From assembly GCF_023028105.1 (NCBI RefSeq), contig NZ_CP095491.1, positions 2,480,001-2,544,000 on the forward strand: a DNA stretch of 64,000 nucleotides. Direction: 5' to 3'. The notes below the pieces were generated by a model. That model was not told the origin of the DNA. It saw only the letters and a list, made by a program, of their open reading frames with translations, and ran no database searches. Position numbers and translations under genes: made by a program. The DNA comes from Halosolutus gelatinilyticus. GTDB taxonomy: Archaea > Halobacteriota > Halobacteria > Halobacteriales > Natrialbaceae. Of the stretch, positions 27,535 through 36,215 are shown piece by piece (the first letter of the stretch is position 1; each line of letters begins with the position of its first letter).

Positions 27535-28674
27535 ATGGAGTACGTCCAGGAGCGGATCGCGACGCTCCACGACCTCGGCGGGTCGGGGATCGGCGGGGTC
27601 GCGGCTGACGACGCGATCGCGCGCGCCGTCGGGGAGACGGCCGTCGTCGTCCCGATGACCGACCGCGAACACGAGAGCCCCGCCGCCGCGCGCGTGCTTG
27701 CCGAACTCGAGCGACTCGATCCGGCCGCGGTGATCGTCCCCGTCCGCGCCGCGCCGGACCGGATCGGCCCCTTCCGCGAGTGGCTGGAGTCGTTCGCGCT
27801 CCCGATCGAGGTGCTGTGGTGTACCGCTCCCGCCGTCGAGGAGCGGCTCCGAGCGGCGGGATTGTCCGGCGGCTTCGGAAAGGGACGCGACGTCTGGCTG
27901 GCGCTGGGACCCGCCGCGGCCGCCGGCGAGTACGTCGTCGTCCACGACGCCGACGCCCGCAGCTACGAGGCCGGACACGTCCGTCGCCTGCTTGCGCCGC
28001 TCACGATGGGATTTTCGTTCTCGAAGGGGTACTACGCCCGCGTCGAGGACGGCCGACTCTACGGCCGGCTGTTCCGCCTGTTCTACGACCCCCTGATCCG
28101 GGCGCTTTCGGCGAGCCACGACGCTCCGATCCTCGAGTATCTCGGCGCCTTTCGCTACGCGCTCGCCGGCGAGTTCGCCGCCACCGCCGACCTCGCCCGC
28201 CGCCTCCGACCGCCCCGCACGTGGGGGCTCGAGGTCGGGACGCTCGGCGCCGCGTTCGACCACGCGGGCGTCGCGGGCACCGCGCAGGTCGACCTCGGCC
28301 GCCACGAGCACGACCACCGCGCGGTCGCCGGCGAGACGGGTCTCGAGGGGATGAGCCGCGAGGTCGCCGCCGAACTCCTGCGGGTGGTCGAAGAACGCGG
28401 CGTCGACCCCGACTACGGAACCCTGCCCGATCGCTACCTCGCCGTCGGCGATCGGCTGCTCGACCGGTACGGCGCCGACGCGGCGTTCAACGGCCTCGCG
28501 TACGATCGCGCGAGCGAGCGCGACCAGCTGGAACGCTACGCCGATTCGATCGCGCCGCCGGGCCTCGATCGGCGGCTGCCGCCGTGGCGCGACGCGCCGC
28601 TCGCGCCGGGCGACGTTCGCGACGCGGCCCGGCCGTGGATCGGCGGCCGCGTCGGCTCCAGCGCGGACGATTGA
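27535..28674 (+). CDS. GT-A glycosyltransferase similar to glucosyl-3-phosphoglycerate synthase
   Basis: A 379-residue cytoplasmic glycosyltransferase. The GT-A core shows VVVPMTDREHESPAAARVL, the donor/metal motif VVHDADARSYE, MGFSFSKGYYARV and later YALAGEFAATADLARRL followed by WGLEVGTLGAAF. These resemble GT81 glucosyl- or mannosyl-3-phosphoglycerate synthases that make compatible solutes. No matching phosphatase is adjacent, though a HAD hydrolase is present at 57.6 kb. The assignment is moderate. ATG 27535 precedes MEYVQERIATLHD. Confidence 0.72.
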   Translation: MEYVQERIATLHDLGGSGIGGVAADDAIARAVGETAVVVPMTDREHESPAAARVLAELERLDPAAVIVPVRAAPDRIGPFREWLESFALPIEVLWCTAPAVEERLRAAGLSGGFGKGRDVWLALGPAAAAGEYVVVHDADARSYEAGHVRRLLAPLTMGFSFSKGYYARVEDGRLYGRLFRLFYDPLIRALSASHDAPILEYLGAFRYALAGEFAATADLARRLRPPRTWGLEVGTLGAAFDHAGVAGTAQVDLGRHEHDHRAVAGETGLEGMSREVAAELLRVVEERGVDPDYGTLPDRYLAVGDRLLDRYGADAAFNGLAYDRASERDQLERYADSIAPPGLDRRLPPWRDAPLAPGDVRDAARPWIGGRVGSSADD

Positions 28675-28734
28675 CCCGCCGGCGCCCCGAGCGTCCTCAA
28701 AGTCTTTATCAGCGCCTCACTCGTTGTGCCCCCT

Positions 28735-29223
28735 ATGGACGCCACCGCCGACGAACTCGCCGGCGTGGTCGACCTCTTCGGCGGACTGACCCGCGCGGAG
28801 CTCGAACGCGCGCTCGCGGAGGCCGCGTTCCGGGCCGACGGGCGGTCCGTCGACGAGGCGGCCCTCGCAGAGACGATCGATAGCGCCCTCGCGTCGTTCG
28901 CCCTCGTCCGGTACGACCGAGCCGACGAGGGCGCCGACGGAGACGCCGAGTCGCTGTTCATCGCCGGCCCGACGGCGTTTCCGACCCTGCCGGAGCACGC
29001 GGAGGACCTCCCGCACATCCTCGACGTCGACCCGCGCCGACCCGATCGCGAGGCGCTCGGTGAGACGGTGTGCGAGCGGTTCGCCGGCGCGGCCGACGCG
29101 GCGATCGAGGCGGGCGACGACGATCGGATCCACCGCCTGATCGACGTCAGCTACGACGTCGACGCGTGGGCGCCCGTCGACGTGACCGACGACCGACGGC
29201 GGCTGGAAGCGGCGCTCGAGTGA
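28735..29223 (+). CDS. DUF7109-like haloarchaeal protein
   Basis: A 162-residue acidic protein with ADELAGVVDLFGGLTRAELE and FPTLPEHAEDLPHILDVDP, which I believe matches the haloarchaeal DUF7109 family. Function is unknown. ATG at 28735 is preferred over the upstream ATG at 28726. Stop is four bases before the Nudix gene start, so the two are likely cotranscribed and translationally coupled. Confidence 0.7.
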   Translation: MDATADELAGVVDLFGGLTRAELERALAEAAFRADGRSVDEAALAETIDSALASFALVRYDRADEGADGDAESLFIAGPTAFPTLPEHAEDLPHILDVDPRRPDREALGETVCERFAGAADAAIEAGDDDRIHRLIDVSYDVDAWAPVDVTDDRRRLEAALE

Positions 29224-29227
29224 TCGC

Positions 29228-29821
29228 ATGCCGGAACAGACGCTGCACTTCGATCCGATCGCGGCCCACCGACCGGTCGAGATCGACGATCAGGAACACG
29301 ACGCGGCCGTCCTCGCGCCCGTGATCGAACGCGACGGGGAGCACCACCTGCTGTTCACCCGCCGGGCCGACCACCTCGGGGAGCACCCCGGCCAGATGAG
29401 CTTCCCCGGCGGCGGCGCCGAACCGGAGGACGAGACGATCCTCGACACCGCCCTCCGCGAGGCCGACGAGGAGATCGGCCTCCGGGCGTCGGAAGCGGAG
29501 ATCGTCGGCCAACTCGACGACATCCGGACGATCACCGAGTACGCCGTCACGCCCTTCGTCGCTCGGATCCCCGATCGGGAGTACGACCGCGACGAGGACG
29601 AGGTAGCCGAGATCATCGCTCTCCCGCTGTCCGGCCTCCTCGACCCGGAGAACTACGAGTACGAGCGCCGAGACCACCCCTACTACGGCGACATCGTCAT
29701 CCACTACTTCCACGTCGACGGCTACACCGTCTGGGGCGCGACGGGTCGGATCCTCGTCCAGTTGCTCGAACTCGCGACCGACTTCGAAGCGCCTGAGAAG
29801 GTCGATCGATCGACTCTTTGA
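29228..29821 (+). CDS. Nudix hydrolase, CoA pyrophosphatase type (NudL-like)
   Basis: A 197-residue cytosolic Nudix enzyme. The Nudix box is FPGGGAEPEDETILDTALRE followed by ADEEIGL, with the metal-binding Glu cluster intact. Upstream HLLFTRRADHLGEHPGQMS is the extra NudL-type motif for CoA and derivatives, so it probably cleaves CoA, 3'-phosphoadenosine-linked or oxidised CoA compounds. It follows the DUF7109 gene by four bases and precedes element B by about 47 bases. Confidence 0.85.
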   Translation: MPEQTLHFDPIAAHRPVEIDDQEHDAAVLAPVIERDGEHHLLFTRRADHLGEHPGQMSFPGGGAEPEDETILDTALREADEEIGLRASEAEIVGQLDDIRTITEYAVTPFVARIPDREYDRDEDEVAEIIALPLSGLLDPENYEYERRDHPYYGDIVIHYFHVDGYTVWGATGRILVQLLELATDFEAPEKVDRSTL

Positions 29822-29868
29822 ATGTAGTTTTGAATCGCGATCTGGCCCAGGATTTTTACGAGGCCGCT

Positions 29869-30156
29869 AAAACACCACGAAAGCCCCCGGTGGCTCCGGG
29901 AAGACGGGCGCAGTAAGCACCGACCGAAGTGAGGTCGTTCGAAAGACGCGGAGCGTCTTTCGTGATCTTCAAAAGAGCGCAATGCGCTCTTTTGGACCTC
30001 GCCGAGCTTCGCTCGGTTCAGCGACGAGAGACCGCGGGTCTCTCGAACCACGCGCAGCAAGCCCCTCGACCGGAGCCACCAGCCTCATTCAGTCCCACCC
30101 GTAGCAGCTGACCGGACCACCGCGGGTGGGACTGAAAGGGGCTTCCGTGGTGTTTT
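29869..30156. repeat. MITE-like palindrome-rich element B with 19-bp terminal inverted repeats
   Basis: Left end AAAACACCACGAAAGCCCC at 29869-29887; right end, reverse complement, AAAACACCACGGAAGCCCC at 30138-30156 (18 of 19 match). Just inside the right end TTCAGTCCCACCCG (30088-30101) pairs perfectly with its complement at 30123-30136. The middle is a chain of hairpins that each have a three-base loop: CGAAAGACGC-gga-GCGTCTTTCG (stem 10), CAAAAGAGCGC-aat-GCGCTCTTTTG (stem 11), CCGAGC-ttc-GCTCGG (stem 6) and CGAGAGACC-gcg-GGTCTCTCG (stem 9). Element A is its relative. No open frame is convincing. Confidence 0.8.
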
Positions 30157-30318
30157 CTATCGACTCTCTCGAACTCGCTTATCCTGAGTAATGGGAATCA
30201 ATGCGCGGAACGTCACCTTTTTGCGCGCCGGCGCCTCAGCAGGCCTATGGTCGCGCAGACGATGGATCGAGTTCCGCACCGACTGTAACTACCCGCTCGT
30301 CGCGCGAGGTGAGTTTCT

Positions 30319-31101
30319 GTGTTAACTACCTCGACCACCCTCGCCCGCGTCGGACTGGATGCGATCGCCCTCAAGCCGACCGAGTGCGACGTCTCGGCCG
30401 CCGCGTCGATGCCGATCGAGACGGTCGCGATCGACTACGAGGGCCGCGAGCACTTCCCCGACCCGGACGTCCTCGCCGATCTAGCCGACGAGACGGATGT
30501 CCGGCTGACGACGCCGGTCCGGGCCGACGGGTTCGACCCGCTCGGCGACGCGTCGCTGCTCGCGGACCTTCCGGAATCGATCGGGCGCGTGCTTGTCGCG
30601 GGACATCCCGCGTACCTCTCCGAGGAGGAACGCGCGCGAGCGGTCGCGCCGCGGCTGGGTGACGCCCTCGCGGACGACCCCGACGCGTGGGTCGGCACCG
30701 AGAGCGTCGAGCGCGTCGCCATGGCGACCGGTGCGACGCAGTACGACCTCCTCTCGCGATCGACGCCGCGGGAACTCCGGGCGCTCCGTGCGGCGGGGTT
30801 CGCCGGGGAGATCGCGGTCTACGCGCCGACGGTGTTGACGGACGACGAGGACGCCGTGCTCGACGCCGTCGGCGCCTACGTCGCCCGGCGTCGACCCGTC
30901 GCGGCCGTCCTTCCCGACGGCGCGCCGACCGATTCGAGCGCGACGGGACGTGCGAGAGACGTGCTGCTCGAGGCGGCCCGCGAGTACGCCGTCGTCGGCA
31001 CCGAAGACGAGCTCCGCGCGCAGACGGACGCGCTCCACGAGGCGGGCGCGACGACGATCGTCGGCTATCCGGCGCGCGGTATCGAGTCGCTCCGTTCTTG
31101 A
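30319..31101 (+). CDS. DUF7388-like protein
   Basis: A 260-residue protein starting with GTG (VLTTSTTLARVGLDAIALKP). Its middle and end (ATGATQYDLLSRSTPRELRA, GFAGEIAVYAPTVLTDDED and VVGTEDELRAQTDALHEAGA) look like the C-terminal part of F420-dependent or luciferase-like oxidoreductases, but it lacks a full TIM barrel. I believe it is the haloarchaeal DUF7388 family; function is unknown. Element B lies just upstream, so its promoter may be affected by the insertion. Confidence 0.65.
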   Translation: MLTTSTTLARVGLDAIALKPTECDVSAAASMPIETVAIDYEGREHFPDPDVLADLADETDVRLTTPVRADGFDPLGDASLLADLPESIGRVLVAGHPAYLSEEERARAVAPRLGDALADDPDAWVGTESVERVAMATGATQYDLLSRSTPRELRALRAAGFAGEIAVYAPTVLTDDEDAVLDAVGAYVARRRPVAAVLPDGAPTDSSATGRARDVLLEAAREYAVVGTEDELRAQTDALHEAGATTIVGYPARGIESLRS

Positions 31102-31274
31102 GCCGTCGATCGGCTGCCGCCGTCGCGTCACGATCGACGCTCACTTCGGGTTCGAGTCGCCTCGCGAATCCGGGGCCGAACCTCCCGTGCAAATAAGACC
31201 CTCCGGCATCCACAGGAGGGCATGACACGAGTCGGTTTGAACACGATCGAGGACCGTCGGTCCCGTGATCATCG

Positions 31275-32504
31275 ATGAGCGGCGAGCCCGAACTCGCGGT
31301 CGGCGCGGACGCGTTCGCGCAGGCGGGGGCGGGTCTGGAAGTGGCCGTCGTCGGCGCCGGCGCGATCGGGGCGACGGCGGCGTACGACCTGGCGCGCGAG
31401 GGCGCCGAGGTCACGCTCTACGATCGAGGCTCGATCGCCGCCGAATCCAGCGGGCGGGCGGCGGGCGTGTGCTACAACGCGTTCGCGGACCCGCTCGACG
31501 CCGAGATCGGCACCGAGGCGATCGAACGGTTCCGGGCGCTCTCCGGCGACGACACCTTCCCGTTCGTCGAGCGTCCGTACGTCTGGCTCGCGCGGGAGGG
31601 CGACGCCGAGCGGGCCGACGCGATCCGCGAGCAAGTGCGTCGAATGCAGGAGAACGACGTCGTGGCGGTCGCGGTCGGCCCCGACGAACTCGACGATCGG
31701 TTCCCCGAACTCGAAACGGAAGACGTCGCCGTCGCGGGGATCGTCGGCGCGGCGGGCTACACCGATCCCGCCGCGTACACCGCCTGCCTCGCCGCCGCGG
31801 CGAACGGCGCCGGCGCGACGCTCGCCACCGAGACGCCCGTGAGCGTCCGCGCCGATCCGCCGCGCGTCGTTCGCGAGGGCGACGGGACGGTCCGCGAGGT
31901 CGATGCGGTGCTCGTCGCCGCCGGTGCCCACACGAAACGGTTGCTCGCGGACGCCGGAATCTCGATCGCGATGAAGCCCTACCGCGTGCAGGCGCTGGTC
32001 GCGGACGCCGACCTCGCGGAGCCGATGGTGTTCGACGCGACGGGCGACTTCTACTGCCGGCCCCACCCCGACGGCCTCCTCGCGGGCGACGGCACCGAGC
32101 GGGTCGAAGCCGATCCCGACGGCTACGATCGGAACGCGGATCCGGGCTTCGCCGAGGGCCTGCTCGATCGGGTCGCGGAGCGGCTCCCCGGCGTCGAAAC
32201 GGATCTCGATCGGGCATGGGCTGGCCTCTGTACGGCGACGCCGGATCGCGATCCGCTCGTGGGCGAACTCGCCGACGGACTCTACGTCGCGACCGGTTTC
32301 CAAGGCCACGGCTTCATGCGTGCACCGGCGATCGGGCAGCGGATCGCCGACCAGATCCTCGGCGGCAAGGGGATCGGTCCGTTCGACCCGACGCGATTCG
32401 ACGGCGACGAATCGTTCGAGATCGCCGCGGGGATGACGATCGACGGAGCCGAAACCGGGATCGAAGGCGGGGACGATACCGAGGCCGAGAGCCAGGTCCG
32501 ATAG
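31275..32504 (+). CDS. FAD-dependent amino-acid oxidoreductase (DAO family)
   Basis: A 409-residue flavoprotein. The Rossmann FAD motif is VVGAGAIGATAAYDLAREG followed by TLYDRGSIAAESSGRAAGV, and the distal FAD motif TPDRDPLVG plus YVATGFQGHGFMRAP near residue 335. Members oxidise glycine, sarcosine, D-amino acids or related amines. Substrate is not visible. A short polar tail after about residue 370 is low-complexity and acidic. A distinct promoter region was not identified. Confidence 0.83.
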   Translation: MSGEPELAVGADAFAQAGAGLEVAVVGAGAIGATAAYDLAREGAEVTLYDRGSIAAESSGRAAGVCYNAFADPLDAEIGTEAIERFRALSGDDTFPFVERPYVWLAREGDAERADAIREQVRRMQENDVVAVAVGPDELDDRFPELETEDVAVAGIVGAAGYTDPAAYTACLAAAANGAGATLATETPVSVRADPPRVVREGDGTVREVDAVLVAAGAHTKRLLADAGISIAMKPYRVQALVADADLAEPMVFDATGDFYCRPHPDGLLAGDGTERVEADPDGYDRNADPGFAEGLLDRVAERLPGVETDLDRAWAGLCTATPDRDPLVGELADGLYVATGFQGHGFMRAPAIGQRIADQILGGKGIGPFDPTRFDGDESFEIAAGMTIDGAETGIEGGDDTEAESQVR

Positions 32505-32555
32505 CGAGATCGGGAGTCGGGGCTGATACCGAGGCTGAGGATCGGGCGACAGCGG

Positions 32556-33014
32556 CTAGTCGTCGATCGGAACTTCTTCCGTCGCGGCGCCGGCGTTTTC
32601 GGCGGCCGAGTCGGCGTCGGTATCGTCGTCGTCAATCGATGCGGCTTTCGGAATTTCGACGTTGAGCGTCCCGACTTCGGTGAGCTTAGCGGTGCCGGCG
32701 TCGGGATCGACGACGGCGTCGGCGGGCAACTCGGCTTCGCCGTCGAGCCCCATTCCCCGTCCGGGAAACCGCATCTCGAAGCTCTCGTAGAACTGTCGGA
32801 ACCGATCGATCCGGATTCTGACGCTTCCGTCGAGGTATCGGACCTGCACGTCTTCCGGTTCCGCGCCGGGGGCGTCGAAGACGACGAGGTAGGAGGTCTC
32901 GTTCTCGAGGATGTCGACCGGGAGCGTGCGCTGATTCTGGAGGTGACCGTTCGCGCGGCCGATCTGTCGGTAGATCGCGTTCCCGACTGACTTGCGGAGG
33001 TCGTTGAGGCTCAC
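32556..33014 (-). CDS. Small heat-shock protein, Hsp20/alpha-crystallin
   Basis: A 152-residue protein with an alpha-crystallin domain of about 90 residues: SYLVVFDAPGAEPEDVQVRY, VRIRIDRF, FPGRGMGLDGEAELP and VGTLNVEIPKA. The N-terminal region is short and the C-terminal tail is acidic. It should bind unfolded proteins without ATP. The start is GTG (codon at 33012-33014). A long AT-rich leader upstream (near 33100-33150, with AACCAATAAG) could carry a stress-responsive promoter. Confidence 0.85.
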   Translation of the reverse strand: MSLNDLRKSVGNAIYRQIGRANGHLQNQRTLPVDILENETSYLVVFDAPGAEPEDVQVRYLDGSVRIRIDRFRQFYESFEMRFPGRGMGLDGEAELPADAVVDPDAGTAKLTEVGTLNVEIPKAASIDDDDTDADSAAENAGAATEEVPIDD

Positions 33015-33225
33015 GGCGCATCACCTCTCGCGGGGTTCGTGTCGCCCGCGGGGACCGGGCGAGGAGGGTGGCGGTACGTGTGGGACATGTCCGGATGTAC
33101 CTCTATGACAAGCGGCTTCTTATTGGTTTTGATGAATCCAAAATAAATGTCTGACGGGTAGTTCGTTGTCGTCGCCGCGAACGCGGCGCTCGCGGGGGAC
33201 AGCCGCGCGTCTCGGGGCTGCGGCA

Positions 33226-33384
33226 CTACAGCTCGACGGGTTTCAGACAGTCGGTGCCGCCGCAGACCGGACACGAGAGGTCGGACACCTCGAGGTCCTC
33301 GGGAACGTCGTAGGTGTAATGGTTCTCGAACAGGTCGAGAAAACAGTCCTCCGCGGTACAGATGATCTCTTCGGTCGGTGGCAT
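33226..33384 (-). CDS. 52-aa zinc-finger micro-protein (DUF7559-like)
   Basis: A 52-residue protein with IICTAEDCFLDLFENHYTYD and LSCPVCGGTDCLKPVEL. Four to five cysteines form a likely zinc ribbon. I believe this is the haloarchaeal DUF7559 family; no enzymatic activity is indicated. ATG at 33384 is used; a longer upstream frame would have low-complexity sequence. Confidence 0.7.
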   Translation of the reverse strand: MPPTEEIICTAEDCFLDLFENHYTYDVPEDLEVSDLSCPVCGGTDCLKPVEL

Positions 33385-33764
33385 GCGTGCATGTATCGGT
33401 ACCAGAACCATCAACGCGGCGGTAGCGGCGGGCCGCGCCGGGTCGTCGATTCTCGGACCGGCGGGCACCGCCGATCGACCGATCGTTCTGGCCGCGGGCG
33501 AGCACCGCCCGAGCGTCACGGGAGTCGCTACTCGTCACCGTACTCGCCGAGCGAACAGTCCGCCGCCGATCCCTCGTCACACCCGTAGCTCACGTCCTCG
33601 GCGGACGTGAGGCCGACGCCGATCGGACAGATGAGGCCGATACTGAGGATGCGTTCACGTTCGATGAGGTGACCGATCGCTGACGCGGCCGGCCACCCGA
33701 TCGGGGCTGCGTCCGCGACGAGGAGGTAGTCACCGTTTTACCCGTCGAGTAGCTATACGCTGCC
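33385..33764. other. 380-bp intergenic region with a palindrome and a possible broken frame
   Basis: It lies between the micro-protein gene and the radical SAM gene. A 9-bp inverted repeat CTCACGTCC-tcggc-GGACGTGAG lies near 33591-33613. On the minus strand a frame ending at 33529 reads GLICPIGVGLTSAEDVSYG, but has no usable start codon after an upstream stop near 33736; it may be a decayed gene. The right end carries the radical SAM promoter (CCGTTTTACCC near 33733). No intact gene is supported. Confidence 0.4.
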
Positions 33765-35507
33765 ATGACCGACCCCGAAACACTGTCCGTGACGATCGTC
33801 GACGGCTACGTCGACGAGCCCGCACACTTCGGGGTGCCGCCGTACATCTCGACGTACCCCCGGTACGCCGCGGGGGCGCTCGTCGACGCGGGAGTTCCCC
33901 GCGAGCGGATCACGTACCACACGATCGACGGCCTCCGCGACGAGCCCGATCGGTGGCGCGACGTCGACGAGGCCGACCTCATGATCTACCTCGGGGGGAT
34001 GACAGTCCCCGGAAAGTACGTCGGCGGCACGCCCGCCGAGCCGGACGAGGTGCGAAAGCTCGCGTGGACTGCCGGCGGAACGAGCCTGATGGGCGGCCCC
34101 GTCAAGTTCGGCGTCGGCGACGAGAACGCCGGCGCGACCGAGACCGAGCGTCAAGATCTGGACTTCGACTTCGTCGCCAAGGGAGACGTCGAAGCCGCCG
34201 TCTTCGACCTCGTCGAGAGCGGCCTCGAGGGGTTCAACAACCGGATGCGCGACATCGACGAGGTGTCGCGGTGGGCCCGGGACGGGGCGTTCATCGTCGA
34301 GCACCACCCGAACCACCCGGAATACCTCATCGCTGAACTCGAAACCTCGCGAGGCTGCGCCTACCGGTGTTCGTTCTGCACGGAACCGCTCTACGGGAAC
34401 CCGTCGTTCCGCCCGCCCGAAACCGTCGTCGGCGAGGTCGACGCCCTCTCCGACTGCGGCGTCAAACACTTCCGGGTCGGCCGCCAGGCCGACATCCTCG
34501 CCTACGGCGGCGACGGCGAGGCGCCCAACCCGGACGCGCTCCGCGAACTCTACGGCGGGATCCGCGAGGTCGCGCCCGACCTCGAGACGCTGCACCTCGA
34601 CAACATGAACCCCATCACGATCGTCGAGTGGCCGGAGGAGAGCCGGGAGGGGATCCGGATCATCGCCGAGCACAACACGCCCGGCGACACGGCCGCGTTC
34701 GGCCTCGAATCCGCCGATCCGATCGTCCAGGCGGAGAACAACTTAAACGTCAGCGCCGATGAGTGTTTCGAAGCGGTCAAGATCGTCAACGAGGAGGCCG
34801 GCTGGCGCCCGGGAGGGTCGAGAGACCCGAGGCCCTCCGATCGCGCGGGCGGAGTCCCCGTCGACGCGGCGCGACGCCTGCCCAAACTCCTGCCCGGGAT
34901 CAACCTCCTCCACGGCCTCAAGGGCGAACGCGAGGAGACCTACGAGCGCAACCTCGAGTTCCTCCACCGGGTCTACGACGAGGGATACATGCTTCGGCGG
35001 GTCAACATCCGGCAGGTGATGTCCTTCGCCGGCACCGACATGAACGACACGGGCGCGGAAATCGCGATCGAGCATAAAAAGCTCTTCAAACGGTACAAAC
35101 GGCAGGTCCGCGAGGAGATCGACAATCCGATGCTCGGGCGGGTCGCCCCACCCGGAACCGTCCTCCCCGACGTCCACCTCGAGTACCACCAGGACGGGAC
35201 GACCTTCGGGCGCCAACTCGGCACGTACCCGCTTCTCGTCGGCATCCCCGGCGAACGGGAACTCGGCCGCACGATCGACGTCGCCGTCGTCGATCACGGC
35301 TACCGATCGGTCACCGGCGTCCCCTACCCGCTCGACCTCAATGCGGCGTCGATGGACGAACTCACCGCGATCCCGGGCGTCGGCGATCGGACCGCGGGCG
35401 ACATCGTCGTCAATCGACCCTACGAGTCCGTCACCGACGCCGATTTCGGTACCGAGGTCGATCTCGAGGGGTTCGCGACGACGGGGCCGATCGAACCCGC
35501 CGACTGA
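33765..35507 (+). CDS. Radical SAM protein with C-terminal helix-hairpin-helix domain
   Basis: A 580-residue protein of the B12-binding-like/radical SAM type (YgiQ-like, unknown substrate). N-terminal part is SVTIVDGYVDEPAHFGVPPY. The [4Fe-4S]-AdoMet motif CAYRCSFC (C198, C202, C205) follows ETSRG, so radical SAM chemistry is expected. The C-terminus has LDLNAASMDELTAIPGVGD and AGDIVVNRPY, a canonical HhH for DNA or nucleic acid binding. An approximately 25-residue insertion near residues 348-371 is Gly/Arg/Asp rich and palindromic in DNA. An RNA- or DNA-modifying role is a plausible inference. Confidence 0.85.
   Translation: MTDPETLSVTIVDGYVDEPAHFGVPPYISTYPRYAAGALVDAGVPRERITYHTIDGLRDEPDRWRDVDEADLMIYLGGMTVPGKYVGGTPAEPDEVRKLAWTAGGTSLMGGPVKFGVGDENAGATETERQDLDFDFVAKGDVEAAVFDLVESGLEGFNNRMRDIDEVSRWARDGAFIVEHHPNHPEYLIAELETSRGCAYRCSFCTEPLYGNPSFRPPETVVGEVDALSDCGVKHFRVGRQADILAYGGDGEAPNPDALRELYGGIREVAPDLETLHLDNMNPITIVEWPEESREGIRIIAEHNTPGDTAAFGLESADPIVQAENNLNVSADECFEAVKIVNEEAGWRPGGSRDPRPSDRAGGVPVDAARRLPKLLPGINLLHGLKGEREETYERNLEFLHRVYDEGYMLRRVNIRQVMSFAGTDMNDTGAEIAIEHKKLFKRYKRQVREEIDNPMLGRVAPPGTVLPDVHLEYHQDGTTFGRQLGTYPLLVGIPGERELGRTIDVAVVDHGYRSVTGVPYPLDLNAASMDELTAIPGVGDRTAGDIVVNRPYESVTDADFGTEVDLEGFATTGPIEPAD
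34807..34875 (+). repeat. Probable in-frame palindromic insertion inside the radical SAM gene
   Basis: Within the radical SAM gene a segment encoding PGGSRDPRPSDRAGGVP interrupts a conserved stretch before PKLLPGINLLHGL. Its DNA has nested palindromes: GGAGGG (34812-34817) pairs with CCCTCC (34833-34838) around GGGTC-gaga-GACCC (34815-34828). It resembles the insertions in pabB and trpA but is shorter. Family comparison was from memory, so boundaries are approximate. Confidence 0.5.
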
Positions 35508-35609
35508 GCGCACGGCCGAAAGGACTTGCAGATTCGCCCGCCAAATGGCGACGATCGGTCGGTAGTTCTATTATGGATGGGGCGCAGAGGGAATAATGAG
35601 GGTCTACCT

Positions 35610-36011
35610 GTGGAAATATCTGAAAAACTGCTGTGTCTGTTCAGTACGGACGTCTCGGCAGAGGAGGATCGGTACGTCATCGAGGTGCCGCGCCAGGAAG
35701 TCGAAACTGGCGACATCGAACCGGGGGACGTGTATCGCGTCGCGCTCATCTCGCGCGAAGAGACGAGCGACGACGGTGGGACGTCGCAACCGAAGACGGC
35801 GCCGTCTGAACCGCAGCCACCGGTCGACGTCGGCGAAACGCGCTACGTCGAGATCGAAGACATCGGGAAACAGGGCGACGGGATCGCTCGCGTCGAACGC
35901 GGCTACGTGATCATCGTTCCCGGTGCCGACGTCGGCGAGCGCGTCAAAGTCGAGGTCACCGAGGTTAAGTCGAACTTCGCCGTCGGCGAGATCATCGAGG
36001 AAACGTTCTAA
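35610..36011 (+). CDS. TRAM domain RNA-binding protein
   Basis: A 133-residue protein with GTG start (VEISEKLLCLFSTDVSA). The C-terminal TRAM beta-barrel spans residues about 72-130: RYVEIEDIGKQGDGIARVER, VIIVPGADVGERVKVEVTEV and FAVGEIIEE. TRAM proteins bind RNA and are found as small stand-alone chaperone-like proteins in archaea (sometimes cold-responsive). The GTG is chosen because upstream sequence in the same frame (from 35526) is atypical. Followed by a poly-T terminator-like element. Confidence 0.85.
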   Translation: MEISEKLLCLFSTDVSAEEDRYVIEVPRQEVETGDIEPGDVYRVALISREETSDDGGTSQPKTAPSEPQPPVDVGETRYVEIEDIGKQGDGIARVERGYVIIVPGADVGERVKVEVTEVKSNFAVGEIIEETF

Positions 36012-36019
36012 GAACCACC

Positions 36020-36063
36020 TTTTTTGCGTTCGGGCCGGCTCCGCCGCCCCCTCACGCAAAAAA
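36020..36063 (+). terminator. Oligo-T/inverted-repeat terminator after TRAM gene
   Basis: TTTTTTGCG at 36020-36028 pairs with CGCAAAAAA at 36055-36063 around a 26-base loop, nine bases after the TRAM stop codon. A run of six T is a typical archaeal transcription stop. A second A-rich run lies 36072-36077. Confidence 0.55.
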
Positions 36064-36215
36064 TCTGGACCAAAAAAGGCCGCTCGCTCGGCCGCACAGT
36101 GGTCTCGCTCCCGGTACAACACTCATAGTCGCGATGTCGGCCGAACCGTGTGGTAGATTACGGAGTACGGACGTTTCCCGAACAGCTTTATTGATCCACT
36201 CTCTTCGCAAATATA

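Noticed and set aside
29929-30111. Short open frames across element B
   Set aside because: Generated by the palindromic repeats; no motif and no start context.
29869-30156. CRISPR interpretation of the serial hairpins in element B
   Set aside because: The hairpins differ from each other, have no constant repeat length and no spacers.
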